This document shows, piece by piece, positions 18,938 to 27,703 of a stretch of DNA of 64,000 nucleotides. Under the pieces are notes generated by a model that did not search any database, had not been told where the DNA came from, and saw only the letters and a program-made list of their open reading frames with translations. The position numbers and the translations under genes are program-made. The stretch comes from Yoonia sp. SS1-5. GTDB lineage: Bacteria; Pseudomonadota; Alphaproteobacteria; Rhodobacterales; Rhodobacteraceae. The DNA is taken from assembly GCF_038443705.2 (NCBI RefSeq), contig NZ_CP151767.2:1798001-1862000 (forward strand), in the 5' to 3' direction. Within the stretch, counting starts at the first letter, position 1; the number at the start of each line of letters is the position of its first letter.

Positions 18938-20091
18938 TACGGCACCTGCGCCTTGCGATAGAAGGCGACGCCCGTCATCGTCTGATTGACGTGAAGCGGC
19001 CCGATCTGTTCGCCATAGGTCGAAAAGCCGGTCACGTTATATTCCGACAGCAAGGTCGAGATTTCGCGGCTCATCTGGGTTTGTTCAGCCTCGATGCGCC
19101 GCAGAATGCAGTCACACCCGATGATATCCGTGGGGGTGGCATCTGCGGAAAGGACCTCCATCCGCGCCCGCAGATGATCTGCCATATTCTGGGGTTCGGC
19201 CACGGTCAGCACCATCCCCTCGTCAATGGCAGAGAAAAAGACAAGCTCGCCCGCCTCATTGACCTGCTGGATCGCGCGGACATGGTGATCGCCCCCAATC
19301 CGCACCACAACCGGGTGCGAGGCAAATGTAAAACGATCCAGCTGATCGGGGTCCTTGCCGACGATGCGCGCATATTCCCGTGCGGCCGGTTCGGCATTGA
19401 TAGATTTCACGATGCGACGTTCGGGATCCGCATCGGTCACCACCATCTGCGTTTCGGTCGGGATCAGATGATCCAGGCTAAAGACCTGGGTCTGATGTTG
19501 GCTGCGGATCAGCGTCAAAACCGCGCCATTGGTCATGATCTGCCCGTTCAACGCCACCAAAGTGGCCTGAAAATCGGTCCCATCCCCTGCAGATGCCCCG
19601 AAAAGCGGCATATCCCGCAACGCAGGCGAGATCGTGGCCGTCAGCGTGTCTTCCCGCCGGGACAACCCGTCGACAATCAGAAAGGCAAAGCCGGTCTCCA
19701 TGTCCGGGTTGCGATCTTGCAAGGCGACCCGTTCCTGGGCAATGCGGTCTGTTTCGGCCTCGGCCTGAAACCGGTCCAGATTGGCAATCGCCAGTGACGT
19801 GGCCGCAAAATCCGCGCTGGGAAAACCGATGGCGACAATCAGCCCCTCGTCATATCCGCCAGCGCCAATTTCACCGGCTGTGGTGCAGGCCACAACCACG
19901 GTATCGGGGTAAAGCGCGCTGGCCTCACCAACCACCGCTGCAAAGTCAATTTGCGGGGTTACAAACAGGATCAGCAGGCAAAGCGGCGTGTCGCCCAGAC
20001 GGCTGCCAAGTGCGGCAACAGGCGATGTCGTTGAACAACGCACCTCGGCCTTTCGCAAAAGGCCGGATTGCAACGGAAGCTCCGTTGTCAT
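18937..20091 (-). CDS. FIST-domain sensory protein (NosP-like)
   Basis: 384 residues comprising FIST_N (about 35-225) and FIST_C (about 230-365). The latter shows the characteristic CDCILRR and GFSTYGEQIGPLHVNQTMTG segments. Cytoplasmic, no signal peptide. GGGAGG precedes the ATG. In Pseudomonas the FIST protein NosP is encoded next to the NahK kinase and modulates it, binding haem and NO; the same adjacency is seen here. Whether this copy binds haem, NO or another ligand is not readable from the sequence. Confidence 0.88.
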   Translation of the reverse strand: MTTELPLQSGLLRKAEVRCSTTSPVAALGSRLGDTPLCLLILFVTPQIDFAAVVGEASALYPDTVVVACTTAGEIGAGGYDEGLIVAIGFPSADFAATSLAIANLDRFQAEAETDRIAQERVALQDRNPDMETGFAFLIVDGLSRREDTLTATISPALRDMPLFGASAGDGTDFQATLVALNGQIMTNGAVLTLIRSQHQTQVFSLDHLIPTETQMVVTDADPERRIVKSINAEPAAREYARIVGKDPDQLDRFTFASHPVVVRIGGDHHVRAIQQVNEAGELVFFSAIDEGMVLTVAEPQNMADHLRARMEVLSADATPTDIIGCDCILRRIEAEQTQMSREISTLLSEYNVTGFSTYGEQIGPLHVNQTMTGVAFYRKAQVP

Positions 20092-20127
20092 GTCTGATAG
20101 TCCTCCCGGAACAGGAGGATAGGACGT

Positions 20128-20823
20128 TTATTTTGCGTTTGGCAATGTGTTAAAAAACCGCGCCTCTTGGGCCACAAGCACTGCTTGTGTTCGGCGCTGG
20201 ACACCCAACTTGCGCATGATCGCCGTCACATGCGCCTTGACCGTGCCCTCGGCAATCGACAGGTCATAGGCGATCTGCTTGTTCAGTTTACCTTCGCAGA
20301 TCAGTTCCAGAATGCGGCCTTGCTGATTGGTCAGGGATGACAGCCGTGCGAGCGTCCGGGCATAGTCGTCCCCGTCCGGGGCATCGACAAAACCGGCGGG
20401 CTTATAGACCTTGTTTTCGGCGATCTCTGCCAGCGCCTCTTTGAACACGGCGCGTCCCGAATGTTTCGGAACAAAGCCTGATGCGCCAGCGGCAATCGCT
20501 GCGTTGATGATTGCGTTGTCCGTCACGGATGAGACGATCACAACCGGCGACTTGTCGGCGCATCGCTTGATCCGGATCAGGCCGTCCAGCCCGCTGACAT
20601 CCGGCAGATTCAGATCCAGCAGGATCAGTGCAGGGGCAGGCGCGTGCTCTAGCTGTTTGAGCCCGGCCTCCATGCAATCGGCGGTCTTGACGTCATCGAA
20701 CCGGTCAAGCGCGCGCAAGGTCAGTTCCAGCGCATCACAAAAAAGCGGATGATCATCAATGATCAGCGCCCAGCCACGCTGTGCCTGTGTTGTTGCAGAT
20801 GCCGAATGTTCAACCATTGCCAT
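20128..20823 (-). CDS. LuxR/NarL-type response regulator (AgmR/ErbR-like)
   Basis: 231 residues. Receiver domain about 17-135 with acidic pocket (IIDDHP), phospho-Asp in LLDLNLP and Lys in FVPKHS; C-terminal LuxR helix-turn-helix about 165-225 (LTNQQGRILELICEGKLNKQIAYDLSIAEGTVKAHV). First gene of the minus-strand operon with the FIST protein and kinase, and directly downstream of the PQQ dehydrogenase gene. In Pseudomonas, regulators of this kind (ErbR/AgmR, EraR) control PQQ ethanol oxidation. It is the best candidate to bind the TTGGTCG elements of this window, by inference. Confidence 0.9.
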   Translation of the reverse strand: MAMVEHSASATTQAQRGWALIIDDHPLFCDALELTLRALDRFDDVKTADCMEAGLKQLEHAPAPALILLDLNLPDVSGLDGLIRIKRCADKSPVVIVSSVTDNAIINAAIAAGASGFVPKHSGRAVFKEALAEIAENKVYKPAGFVDAPDGDDYARTLARLSSLTNQQGRILELICEGKLNKQIAYDLSIAEGTVKAHVTAIMRKLGVQRRTQAVLVAQEARFFNTLPNAK

Positions 20824-20881
20824 GGGTCAAGCCTAGCAACACCGCGATCAATTTTCCAATTCGCCAAAGGTCCAATACAAT

Positions 20882-20919
20882 AAAAAAGACGCGCCACCGT
20901 GGGGGAGGCGCGCCTTTTC
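20882..20919 (-). terminator. Rho-independent terminator of the PQQ alcohol dehydrogenase gene
   Basis: On the minus strand, a GC-rich stem (GGCGCGCC pairing with GGCGCGTC, flanked by A/T pairs) closes an 11-base loop and ends in TCTTTTTTA. It lies 25 bp after the dehydrogenase stop and separates that gene from the response-regulator operon. Confidence 0.75.
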
Positions 20920-20943
20920 ATCGGCCGTTCGAAGTGTCTAGAC

Positions 20944-22707
20944 CTAGTTTGCGGCCAATTGCTGTGGCAGTCGGAAAGTCCAGAGCAGACCACCCTGATT
21001 GAGGTAGTTGACCGCACTTGCGACCTCACCGCCCCAAAGTGGTACCGCACCACCCCAACCGGAGATGACGGTCACGAACTGTTCGCCATCCTGTTCCCAG
21101 GTCACAGGCTGACCAACGATGCCCGACCCCGTCTGAAAGGACCACAGAACCTCGCCGGTTTCATCGTCAAAGGCAATGAACTCGCCCTCTGGCGTGCCGG
21201 TAAAGACAAGCCCACCTGCCGTTGTCATCACGCCGCCCCACAATGGGCCGGGGTTCTTGAACTCCCAACGAAGCTCGCCAGTATCAGGATCCATTGCCTT
21301 GAGGCTGCCGATGTGATCGGCATAGTTCGGCTTGATCGTGAAGCCCGCGCCAAGATATGCGGCGCCCTGCTTGTAGGTGATCGGCTCGTTCCAGATATCC
21401 ATGCCCCATTCGTTGGAGGGCACGTAGAACAGGCCGGTCTCGGGCGAATGGGCCATTGGCATCCAGTTCTTGCCGCCAAGGAAGGATGGCGAGGCAAAGA
21501 TCACTTCGCCCTTGTTGCCATCGGCCGCCGCGGCCGGATCACCGGGCCGGTTTTCTTCGACAAAGATCGGCCGTCCGGTGTCATCAATCCCTTCTGCCCA
21601 CGAGATGTCTTTGACAAACGGCGTGGCCGAAACAAAGGCACCATCTTCGCGGTTCAGAACGTAGAAGAAGCCGTTTCTGTCGGCGGTGGCAAACCGGTCG
21701 TTTCCGTCCCGGTCGGTATAAGCCACAACCTCGTTCACACCATCATAGTCCCAGCCTTCGCGGGGCGTTGTCTGGAAGTGCCATTTGATCTCGCCGGTGG
21801 CCGGATCAATGCCGATCCGCGATGCAGCATAGAGGTTATCACCCGCATTGCCTTCGGTTGGTGTGCCTGCATTGCGCAGGTGGCTGTTCCACGGTGCAGG
21901 GTTACCCGTACCAAAGACCAGTGTATCGGTATCGGCATCATAAGAGCCGCCAAGCCAGGTGGCCCCACCGCCAGTCTTCCACATATCGCCGGGCCATGTG
22001 GCGTTCAGTTCACCTGTCATGGTGCTTTCTTCGCCGTTCAGGGTGCCCATATGGCCTTCGATCACCGGACGAGTCCAGACCAGATCGCCGGTCTCGGCAT
22101 CGCGCGCCTGAACTTCACCGACAATCCCGAATTCGCCGCCCGAGTTACCGGTGATGATCAGCCCGTTCACAATCAGTGGCGCGGCGGTGTAGCTGTAGCC
22201 GGCCTTGTAATCGGCGATCTTCTTGTTCCAGACCACATCGCCAGTCATCCGGTTCAGGGCGACGATACGTGCGTCCAACGTGCCGAAATAGACGTTGTCA
22301 CCATAGATCGCCGCACCCCGGTTCACCACGTCACAGCACGGCAGAATGCCTTCGGGCAGCCGGGCGTCATATTGCCAGATCTCGCGTCCGGTCTTCACGT
22401 CGATGGCATACATCCGGCTATAGGACCCGGTGATGTACATCATGCCGTCATAGATCAGCGGCTGGGTTTCCTGCCCGCGCTGCTTTTCACCGCCAAGCGA
22501 AAACGCCCAGGCGGGAACAAGGTTTTCCACATTGTCCTTGTTCAGAATATCAAGCGGTGAGTGGCGCTGCAGATTGCGGCCCATGCCGTTGGTCAGCACA
22601 TCCGCGGTGCTGGCGGCATCGTTCAATAGCATTTCTTCGGTGACCTGCGCCAGCGCAAGACTTGCGCTGGCAATTGCGGCGGCCACAACAGTTACGAACC
22701 TTTTCAT
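20944..22707 (-). CDS. PQQ-dependent alcohol dehydrogenase, predicted lanthanide type (PedH/ExaF-like)
   Basis: 587 residues from the ATG at 22707 (GGGAGGAACCAG upstream; signal peptide ending ALAQ). A longer frame from 23013 has no signal or ribosome site. It is an eight-bladed quinoprotein propeller. The vicinal Cys pair is in LPCCDVV (124-125). Metal/PQQ ligands are Glu192 (GGEFG), Asn269 (GTGNP) and catalytic Asp320 in GWDYDG. Asp322, two residues on, is the extra carboxylate that marks lanthanide-dependent enzymes; calcium enzymes usually carry Ala, Ser or Thr there. It oxidises primary alcohols to aldehydes in the periplasm, passing electrons to a c-type cytochrome such as PedF encoded nearby. 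Confidence 0.92.
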   Translation of the reverse strand: MKRFVTVVAAAIASASLALAQVTEEMLLNDAASTADVLTNGMGRNLQRHSPLDILNKDNVENLVPAWAFSLGGEKQRGQETQPLIYDGMMYITGSYSRMYAIDVKTGREIWQYDARLPEGILPCCDVVNRGAAIYGDNVYFGTLDARIVALNRMTGDVVWNKKIADYKAGYSYTAAPLIVNGLIITGNSGGEFGIVGEVQARDAETGDLVWTRPVIEGHMGTLNGEESTMTGELNATWPGDMWKTGGGATWLGGSYDADTDTLVFGTGNPAPWNSHLRNAGTPTEGNAGDNLYAASRIGIDPATGEIKWHFQTTPREGWDYDGVNEVVAYTDRDGNDRFATADRNGFFYVLNREDGAFVSATPFVKDISWAEGIDDTGRPIFVEENRPGDPAAAADGNKGEVIFASPSFLGGKNWMPMAHSPETGLFYVPSNEWGMDIWNEPITYKQGAAYLGAGFTIKPNYADHIGSLKAMDPDTGELRWEFKNPGPLWGGVMTTAGGLVFTGTPEGEFIAFDDETGEVLWSFQTGSGIVGQPVTWEQDGEQFVTVISGWGGAVPLWGGEVASAVNYLNQGGLLWTFRLPQQLAAN

Positions 22708-22807
22708 CTGGTTCCTCCCATTTCCCATTTGAGATCGCAAAGTCCACGCATCGGGCAGACTGATCCGCCGCCAGTAAACGCCCAAAAGGCAAACTGCGCA
22801 TATTGAA

Positions 22808-22825
22808 CCTTGGTCGTACGACCCC
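22808..22825. promoter_or_regulatory. TTGGTCG element (site A) between divergent PQQ-ADH and 22901 genes
   Basis: CCTTGGTCGTACGACCCC contains the perfect 12-bp palindrome GGTCGTACGACC (22812-22823). It sits in the 193-bp divergent gap about 100 bp upstream of the dehydrogenase start and about 80 bp upstream of the plus-strand gene. Related elements occur at 23436, 30299-30350 and 32038. Proposed as a binding site for the response regulator of this island. Confidence 0.55.
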
Positions 22826-22900
22826 TGCGGGCTTGACGGCGGGGGCTGACCCCCGTGCAGAATGCGACTCGCACCAGTTGGCGTGATGGGGGGATAACCG

Positions 22901-23425
22901 ATGGTAAAGTGGCTGCCGGTTTTGATAGTGACGGCACTGGCCAATCCAGCGGCCGCCGAAACCCGCGATGTTTTTCTGCAAGACGCGGACGGCGCCCGGA
23001 TCAAGGTGGCCACGCTGACCCTGGCCGAGAATGACAGCTACACCATCACCATGAACGACGCTGCATTCAGCGATCATTTTCTGTCCATGCGCCCGTTCAA
23101 ATGTCTCGAGGGGCCAGCCAAACATTGGTGCCATGTCCCCTATCCATATGACATCAATCGCAGCCTGTCAGATGACCTGATTGATCTGGAATATGATCTA
23201 TTATTCGTGTGGAAAGGTGCGACCGAATACGGGATCAACATGTGGAACGGGGTCTATTACCAATTGAATACGGTGGACGGAAAACTGCTGGGGACCCTGC
23301 ACGAGATTGATATGGAAGGGCTTGCCGTGCCACCGGGTGCGGGCGTGATGCGCCCGGTCCGCGCCCAGGATTTGCACCCCAGTGACCCCGATGGCCACTG
23401 GTTGCCCTATCTGATTGTCGAATGA
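22901..23425 (+). CDS. Periplasmic protein of unknown function associated with PQQ-ADH
   Basis: 174 residues with a signal peptide (about 1-20, NPAAAE). The mature protein is acidic, has two cysteines (FKCLEG and [10 protein letters not shown]) and the segment [13 protein letters not shown]. No family is recognised. It is transcribed divergently from the dehydrogenase across the site A element, and another element lies just after its stop codon. This points to co-regulation with alcohol oxidation. GGGGGAT lies upstream of the ATG. Confidence 0.7.
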   Translation: MVKWLPVLIVTALANPAAAETRDVFLQDADGARIKVATLTLAENDSYTITMNDAAFSDHFLSMRPFKCLEGPAKHWCHVPYPYDINRSLSDDLIDLEYDLLFVWKGATEYGINMWNGVYYQLNTVDGKLLGTLHEIDMEGLAVPPGAGVMRPVRAQDLHPSDPDGHWLPYLIVE

Positions 23426-23435
23426 CCAAACCCCG

Positions 23436-23455
23436 CCTTTGGTCGTATTCCCGGG
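23436..23455 (+). promoter_or_regulatory. TTGGTCG element (site B)
   Basis: CCTTTGGTCGTATTCCCGGG lies about 45-60 bp upstream of the ATG of the NMT1-like binding protein gene at 23499, a usual position for an activator site. It shares TTGGTCGtAT with the other sites of this island. Confidence 0.5.
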
Positions 23456-23498
23456 CGGTCAGATATCGCTAGTCTAAATGCCGAACAGGGAGGCTTAG

Positions 23499-24470
23499 AT
23501 GACATTTTTCAAAACGCTTGGCGGCGCAGTTGCGGCGGTCTGTTTGGCCACAGCAGCCATTGCCGACACGCCCACATTACGCGCGGCCGTGCTCAAATTC
23601 GGCACCGTCAACTGGGAGCTGAACACGATCAAGCATCATGCGTTGGACACCGAAAATGGCTTTGTGCTTGATGTGCAGGGCGTTGCCGGCGGATCGGCGG
23701 CGAAGGTTGCGTTTCAGGGTGGCGAAGCTGATGTCATCGTATCCGACTGGTTGTGGGTGGCGCGTCAGCGCGCAGCAGGCAAGGATTTTGTGTTCATTCC
23801 GTATTCCAAGGCCGTTGGTGGCATCATGGTCCCCGCTGACAGCCCCGCCCAGACCCTGCCTGATCTGGCCGGCACCAAGATTGGCATCGCCGGTGGTCCA
23901 TTGGACAAAAGCTGGCTGATCCTGCAGGCCTACGCCCAGAAAAACCACGATATGGACCTCGCGGATCAGACTGAACAGGTCTTTGGCGCGCCGCCGCTGA
24001 TCTTCGGGGCGGCCACCTCGGGCGAGGTGGATGCCGCCATCAATTTCTGGCATTTTGGCGCAAAGATGCAGGCCGGTGGCATGCGGACCCTGATGGATGT
24101 CTCGCAAGCCTCTGCCGATCTGGGGCTTGATCCCGAAACGCCCCTTTTGGGCTATGTGGTCAAGGGCGAGCTACTGCGTGACAACCCTGATCTTGTGAAC
24201 GGGTTTGCCCAGGCGTCCCGCAGCGCCAAGGACATGCTGGCCGCTGATGATGCGGAATGGGACCGCCTGCGCCCGAACATGAACGCCAAGACTGATGCGC
24301 AGTTTGACGCCCTTGTTGCGGGGTTCCGGGCCGGCATTCCCGCCCCCGGACCAATTGACGAGGCCGCCGCCGGTCGCATGCTGGAATTGATGTTCCAGCT
24401 GGGCGGCGCGGAACTACTGGGCGAGGCCACAACACTTCCCGACGGTACATTCGTCCAACCAGCAAGCTGA
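23499..24470 (+). CDS. ABC substrate-binding protein, NMT1/SsuA-like
   Basis: 323 residues with a signal peptide (about 1-22). The core resembles nitrate/sulfonate/taurine-type binding proteins: LRAAVLKFGTVNWELN, GGSAAKVAFQGGEADVIVSDWLWVARQR, LAGTKIGIAGGPLDKSWLILQAY. GGGAGG precedes the ATG. It is followed immediately by an ABC ATPase but no permease. The island context suggests a cofactor, metal or substrate linked to alcohol oxidation, but the ligand is unknown. Confidence 0.82.
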   Translation: MTFFKTLGGAVAAVCLATAAIADTPTLRAAVLKFGTVNWELNTIKHHALDTENGFVLDVQGVAGGSAAKVAFQGGEADVIVSDWLWVARQRAAGKDFVFIPYSKAVGGIMVPADSPAQTLPDLAGTKIGIAGGPLDKSWLILQAYAQKNHDMDLADQTEQVFGAPPLIFGAATSGEVDAAINFWHFGAKMQAGGMRTLMDVSQASADLGLDPETPLLGYVVKGELLRDNPDLVNGFAQASRSAKDMLAADDAEWDRLRPNMNAKTDAQFDALVAGFRAGIPAPGPIDEAAAGRMLELMFQLGGAELLGEATTLPDGTFVQPAS

Positions 24471-24471
24471 A

Positions 24472-25137
24472 TTGAACCAGACTGCCACTCACCATGACCA
24501 AAGAACGGGCGCCACGGTGCCCGTTCTTGATTTACGACTGCGCGCATTGGGCTTTGGGGGCAAGCAAATCCTCGGGCCGATCAACCTTCAGCTTCCCCGC
24601 GGGCAAACACTCGCCCTTGTGGGGCCATCGGGCATCGGGAAATCCTCACTTTTGCGCATCTTTGCGGGGCTAGTGCGCCGCTATGAAGGCGATTGCGCCG
24701 TGCATGGCAAAACCGCCATGGTTTTTCAGGAACCCACGCTGCTGCCCTGGCGCAGCGCGCGCGACAACATCACCATTCCAACCGGCGTGACCAGCGATAT
24801 TGCCGATGCCGCATTGGAAAGCGTCGGGTTGGGTCAAAGGGCCGCGGCCTATCCCGCACAGCTTTCACTTGGGCAGCAGCGCCGCCTGTCACTCGCCCGC
24901 GCCTTTGCGGTACAGCCGGACCTGCTGTTGCTGGACGAGCCCTTCGTCTCGCTCGATCCCGCACTGGCCACCGAAATGATGGATTTGTTTTCCGAACTGC
25001 GCGCAGCCCATGGCGTGACCACCGTTCTGGTGACCCATGTCGTGCAGGAAGCCAACCGGCTGGCCGACAGGATCGTCACACTGGCCGGTGATCCGGCTGT
25101 CATTCACGATGACAGGATGGTAAGAACCGGCAGTTGA
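24472..25137 (+). CDS. ABC transporter ATPase, SsuB/TauB-like
   Basis: 221 residues from a TTG start one base after the upstream stop; a GTG at 24517 is an alternative. Walker A GPSGIGKSS, Q-loop MVFQEPTLLPWRSA, a divergent signature LSLGQQRRLSLARA, Walker B LLLLDEPFVSLD and H-loop LVTHV are present. The FQEPTLLPW pattern is typical of the nitrate/sulfonate/taurine class. No cognate permease follows; the only permease of the class in the window is at 44094-44867. Confidence 0.85.
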   Translation: MNQTATHHDQRTGATVPVLDLRLRALGFGGKQILGPINLQLPRGQTLALVGPSGIGKSSLLRIFAGLVRRYEGDCAVHGKTAMVFQEPTLLPWRSARDNITIPTGVTSDIADAALESVGLGQRAAAYPAQLSLGQQRRLSLARAFAVQPDLLLLDEPFVSLDPALATEMMDLFSELRAAHGVTTVLVTHVVQEANRLADRIVTLAGDPAVIHDDRMVRTGS

Positions 25138-25590
25138 CGCCAAAGCGGGAGGATCCCATCGCACCGCCCAAGCCAGGTCTGTCCTTTCAAACGGCATCTG
25201 CGCGATGACAACCTGTTCGCAATCATCGAGGGTGACGGGCCGCATGACCCGCCATGGCAGCATGATTGGATGGATTTTCTGCAAAAATGGGTGCCCGGCG
25301 TGACCGGTGCGCCGCTGTCAACCGACCGTGGCAAGACGATCTGGGACAAGCATCTGCCATATGTCAGGACCACCGATAGCTTCGATCTGATCTCGGACCC
25401 GGTTGTGCAAAGCATTGCCGATTTCGTGCTTTGCCAGCACTCCCGCAACACGTTTGCGCCGTCGAAAATGGGAAACCTGCGGGATCAGTTTGATGCAGAA
25501 CTGGTAGCACTATTGCGGCCCCATGCGGATAGTGCCGGCAATCTGACCTTCCGGTCATCCACCAGGCTGACGCTTGTACAAATCCTCTGA
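25138..25590 (+). pseudogene. Possible gene remnant (sulfotransferase-like C-terminus?)
   Basis: Between the ATPase and the Sel1 gene lie about 465 bp without a convincing intact gene. The frame shared with the ATPase is open from just after its TGA to 25590 and encodes protein-like sequence (CPFKRHLRDDNLFAIIEG, then KWVPGVTGAPLSTDRGKTIW, SKMGNLRDQFDAELVALLR). The internal ATG at 25270 would give 106 residues. The closing segment loosely recalls sulfotransferase C-termini. It lacks a signal, a ribosome site and a recognisable N-terminus, so a decayed gene or chance frame is likely. Confidence 0.3.
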
Positions 25591-25602
25591 CATTCTGCGC
25601 AT

Positions 25603-26139
25603 TCAGAACAATGGCGCGTATTTCCAGTTATCCGCGTCAGGCGTGACCTCGTTCAGGTCATAGTCGGCACCTTGCAGCCGCTGCGCGATCTGCAAACCGG
25701 CACCGGCGGCCTCATCAACCAATTGCCGACCCAGGACCTCGTCACGGGCGACGCCGTGACCGCGCATCAGGTTGATCCCGTAGTTGAATTTGCCCACCGG
25801 ATCCCCCAGATCGGCCGCGCGCCGGTCCCATTCGGCGGCAGCATCAGGGCTGTAGGGCGCCCCAAGACCGTTATTGTCCAGCTGGCTCATCCAGGTCATC
25901 GCGCCGGTATAGCCATCCTCTGCGCAATTGCGAAACAATGTGCGCGCCGTGACGTGATCGCCGGATTTGGTCAACGCGTAGCCCATAGAGCAAAGCACCA
26001 TATCCGTCTCGCCATTTTCGGCCCGTTCCAGATAGCGCTGCCAGGTCATCTCGTCGGGGTTGGTGGTCCCGTATTGGTCAAGATCTTCGGCAAAAGCGGG
26101 TGCAGCCAGCAGGGCAAGAGGCAGGAGTATCTGTTTCAT
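25603..26139 (-). CDS. Periplasmic Sel1-like repeat protein
   Basis: 178 residues with a signal peptide (about 1-17, PAFAED). Two or three Sel1/TPR-like helical hairpins follow (DMVLCSMGYALTKSG, GAMTWMSQLDNNGLGAPYS, GKFNYGINLMRGHGVARDE), giving a protein-interaction scaffold. It lies 59 bp downstream of the ABC-2 permease and in the same direction, so it may be the last gene of the lanthanide-transporter-type operon. Specific role unknown. Confidence 0.72.
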   Translation of the reverse strand: MKQILLPLALLAAPAFAEDLDQYGTTNPDEMTWQRYLERAENGETDMVLCSMGYALTKSGDHVTARTLFRNCAEDGYTGAMTWMSQLDNNGLGAPYSPDAAAEWDRRAADLGDPVGKFNYGINLMRGHGVARDEVLGRQLVDEAAGAGLQIAQRLQGADYDLNEVTPDADNWKYAPLF

Positions 26140-26198
26140 ATGCAGGGCTATAGCATATCCCGCTGGTTACTTCATTGTTCAATTGGTCATAGAATGGG

Positions 26199-26990
26199 TC
26201 AGGATTTGCGACGTATCCCTGTGCCTTCCGGGCTATAGCCCCACAATGCAGCACCGGAAAAGGCAATTGCCGCCAGCAAGGTCCAGCCCAATGCGCTTGG
26301 GTTCACCTGGCCATAAAGCGCAAAACGGATCAGTTCGACCGCATGGGTAAACGGGTTCAGCGCGCAGATATCATGCAAAAGGTCCGAGGATTCCGCCATT
26401 TTCCATAGCGGGTAAAGCGCCGATGACAGAAAAAACATCGGGAAGATCACGAAATTCATCACCCCCGCAAAATTTTCCAACTGTTTGATGAAGCTTGACA
26501 AAAGCAGCCCAAGCGCCCCCAGCATCAGCCCCGCGATCACCAGCGCAGGCAGCACGGCGATATAGCCCAGCGCAGGCATCTTGATCCCGTAAAGCGCGGC
26601 GATCATCAGGAACGCATAGACCTGCAGGATGGAAATCGCCGTTGCCCCCAACAGCTTGCAGGTCAGCAGCCACCAACGCGGCATCGGGCTGGTCAGCAAC
26701 AGCTTCATCGACCCCATTTCCCGGTCGTAGATTAGCGATAGTGACGATTGCATCCCGTTGAACAGCAGGATCATCCCACACAGGCCCGGCACGATATAAG
26801 TCTCGTAGCTGATGTAGGTCTGGTAAGGCGGGATGATCGACAGGCCCAACGCGGCCCGGAACCCTGCTGCGAAAACCAGCAACCAGACCAAGGGACGCAC
26901 CAGTGCCGCAACAAACCGTTCGCGCTGATGAATGAAACGCAAGGCCTCGCGCTTGATGATCGCAATCAGTGCGGTCAGATAACCGGTCAT
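26199..26990 (-). CDS. ABC-2 type permease, PQQ-ADH-associated (PedC/LutF-like)
   Basis: 263 residues with six hydrophobic segments and the ABC-2 signature region (LIYDREMGSMKLLLTSPMPR, then LNPFTHAVELIRFALYG). This permease subfamily is found with PQQ alcohol dehydrogenases. In Pseudomonas putida the matching PedA1A2BC system supports lanthanide-dependent growth, and in Methylorubrum the Lut genes are needed for lanthanide transport. The start overlaps the ATPase stop. ABC-2 permeases are typically exporters, so the transport direction deserves caution. Confidence 0.85.
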   Translation of the reverse strand: MTGYLTALIAIIKREALRFIHQRERFVAALVRPLVWLLVFAAGFRAALGLSIIPPYQTYISYETYIVPGLCGMILLFNGMQSSLSLIYDREMGSMKLLLTSPMPRWWLLTCKLLGATAISILQVYAFLMIAALYGIKMPALGYIAVLPALVIAGLMLGALGLLLSSFIKQLENFAGVMNFVIFPMFFLSSALYPLWKMAESSDLLHDICALNPFTHAVELIRFALYGQVNPSALGWTLLAAIAFSGAALWGYSPEGTGIRRKS

Positions 26991-27703
26991 GTCAGTGCCC
27001 CGGTCAGGGCCAGAAACGCATCTTGCAGCGGCACATGCCCTTGAATGTCACGCGCATGACCATCTGCGAGGATTTTGGCCTGATGCAGAATGACCAGCCT
27101 GTCATCCGCCCGCACCTCATCCGCCAAATGTGTGGCCCAGAGGATCGTCGTTCCATCCTGTGTCAGATCATGTACATGATCCGTGATGCTGGCCCGCGAC
27201 GCGGCATCAAGACCAACGGTCGGTTCATCCAGCAACAGCACCGCTGGCGCATGCAGCAATGCACGCGCGATTTCCGTGCGACGTTTGTGGCCACCATTCA
27301 GGGTCCGCGCCTTTTCACCAGCCCGATCCGCGATATCCAGCCGGTCCAGCACCGCATCAATCCGCGCGGCCCGCTCGCGGCCCGCAATGCCATGAAGTGC
27401 TGCGAAATAGGACAGGTTTTGCCTGACTGTCAGGTCGAGGTCCAAGGTCGTTTGCTGAAAGACAATCCCAAGGGTCGCAAGTGCCGCACGCGGCTGCGCC
27501 TGCAGGTTTATGCCCCCGATCTCGATATCACCACGCGGGGCCACGAAAAGCCGGGTCAACAGGTTGAACAAAGTGGACTTGCCCGCCCCGTTCGGGCCAA
27601 GAAGGGCGCAGAAATCCCCTGTCCCTACCTCAAAACTGATATCATCAAGGGCCTTTTTCGCGCCGTAGCTGTAGGACAGGTCTGCGACGCGAATGCCTGT
27701 CAT
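26987..27703 (-). CDS. ABC ATPase, PQQ-ADH-associated (PedB/LutE-like)
   Basis: 238 residues. Walker A GPNGAGKST, Q-loop IVFQQTTLDLDLTV, signature LNGGHKRRTEIARAL (LSGGQ replaced by LNGGH), Walker B VLLLDEPTVGLD and H-loop ATHLADE. The LNGGHKRR signature is a hallmark of the subfamily encoded beside PQQ alcohol dehydrogenases. It overlaps both neighbours by 4 bases and pairs with the ABC-2 permease. Confidence 0.87.
   Translation of the reverse strand: MTGIRVADLSYSYGAKKALDDISFEVGTGDFCALLGPNGAGKSTLFNLLTRLFVAPRGDIEIGGINLQAQPRAALATLGIVFQQTTLDLDLTVRQNLSYFAALHGIAGRERAARIDAVLDRLDIADRAGEKARTLNGGHKRRTEIARALLHAPAVLLLDEPTVGLDAASRASITDHVHDLTQDGTTILWATHLADEVRADDRLVILHQAKILADGHARDIQGHVPLQDAFLALTGALT

Noticed and set aside
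20899..22560. 553-codon open frame on the plus strand opposite the PQQ dehydrogenase
   Set aside because: It is antisense to a clearly real quinoprotein gene, lacks domains and has the composition expected of a GC-rich shadow frame.
22708..23013. N-terminal extension of the PQQ dehydrogenase to 23013
   Set aside because: Overlaps the divergent 22901 gene and the regulatory gap; the signal peptide begins at 22707 behind GGGAGG.
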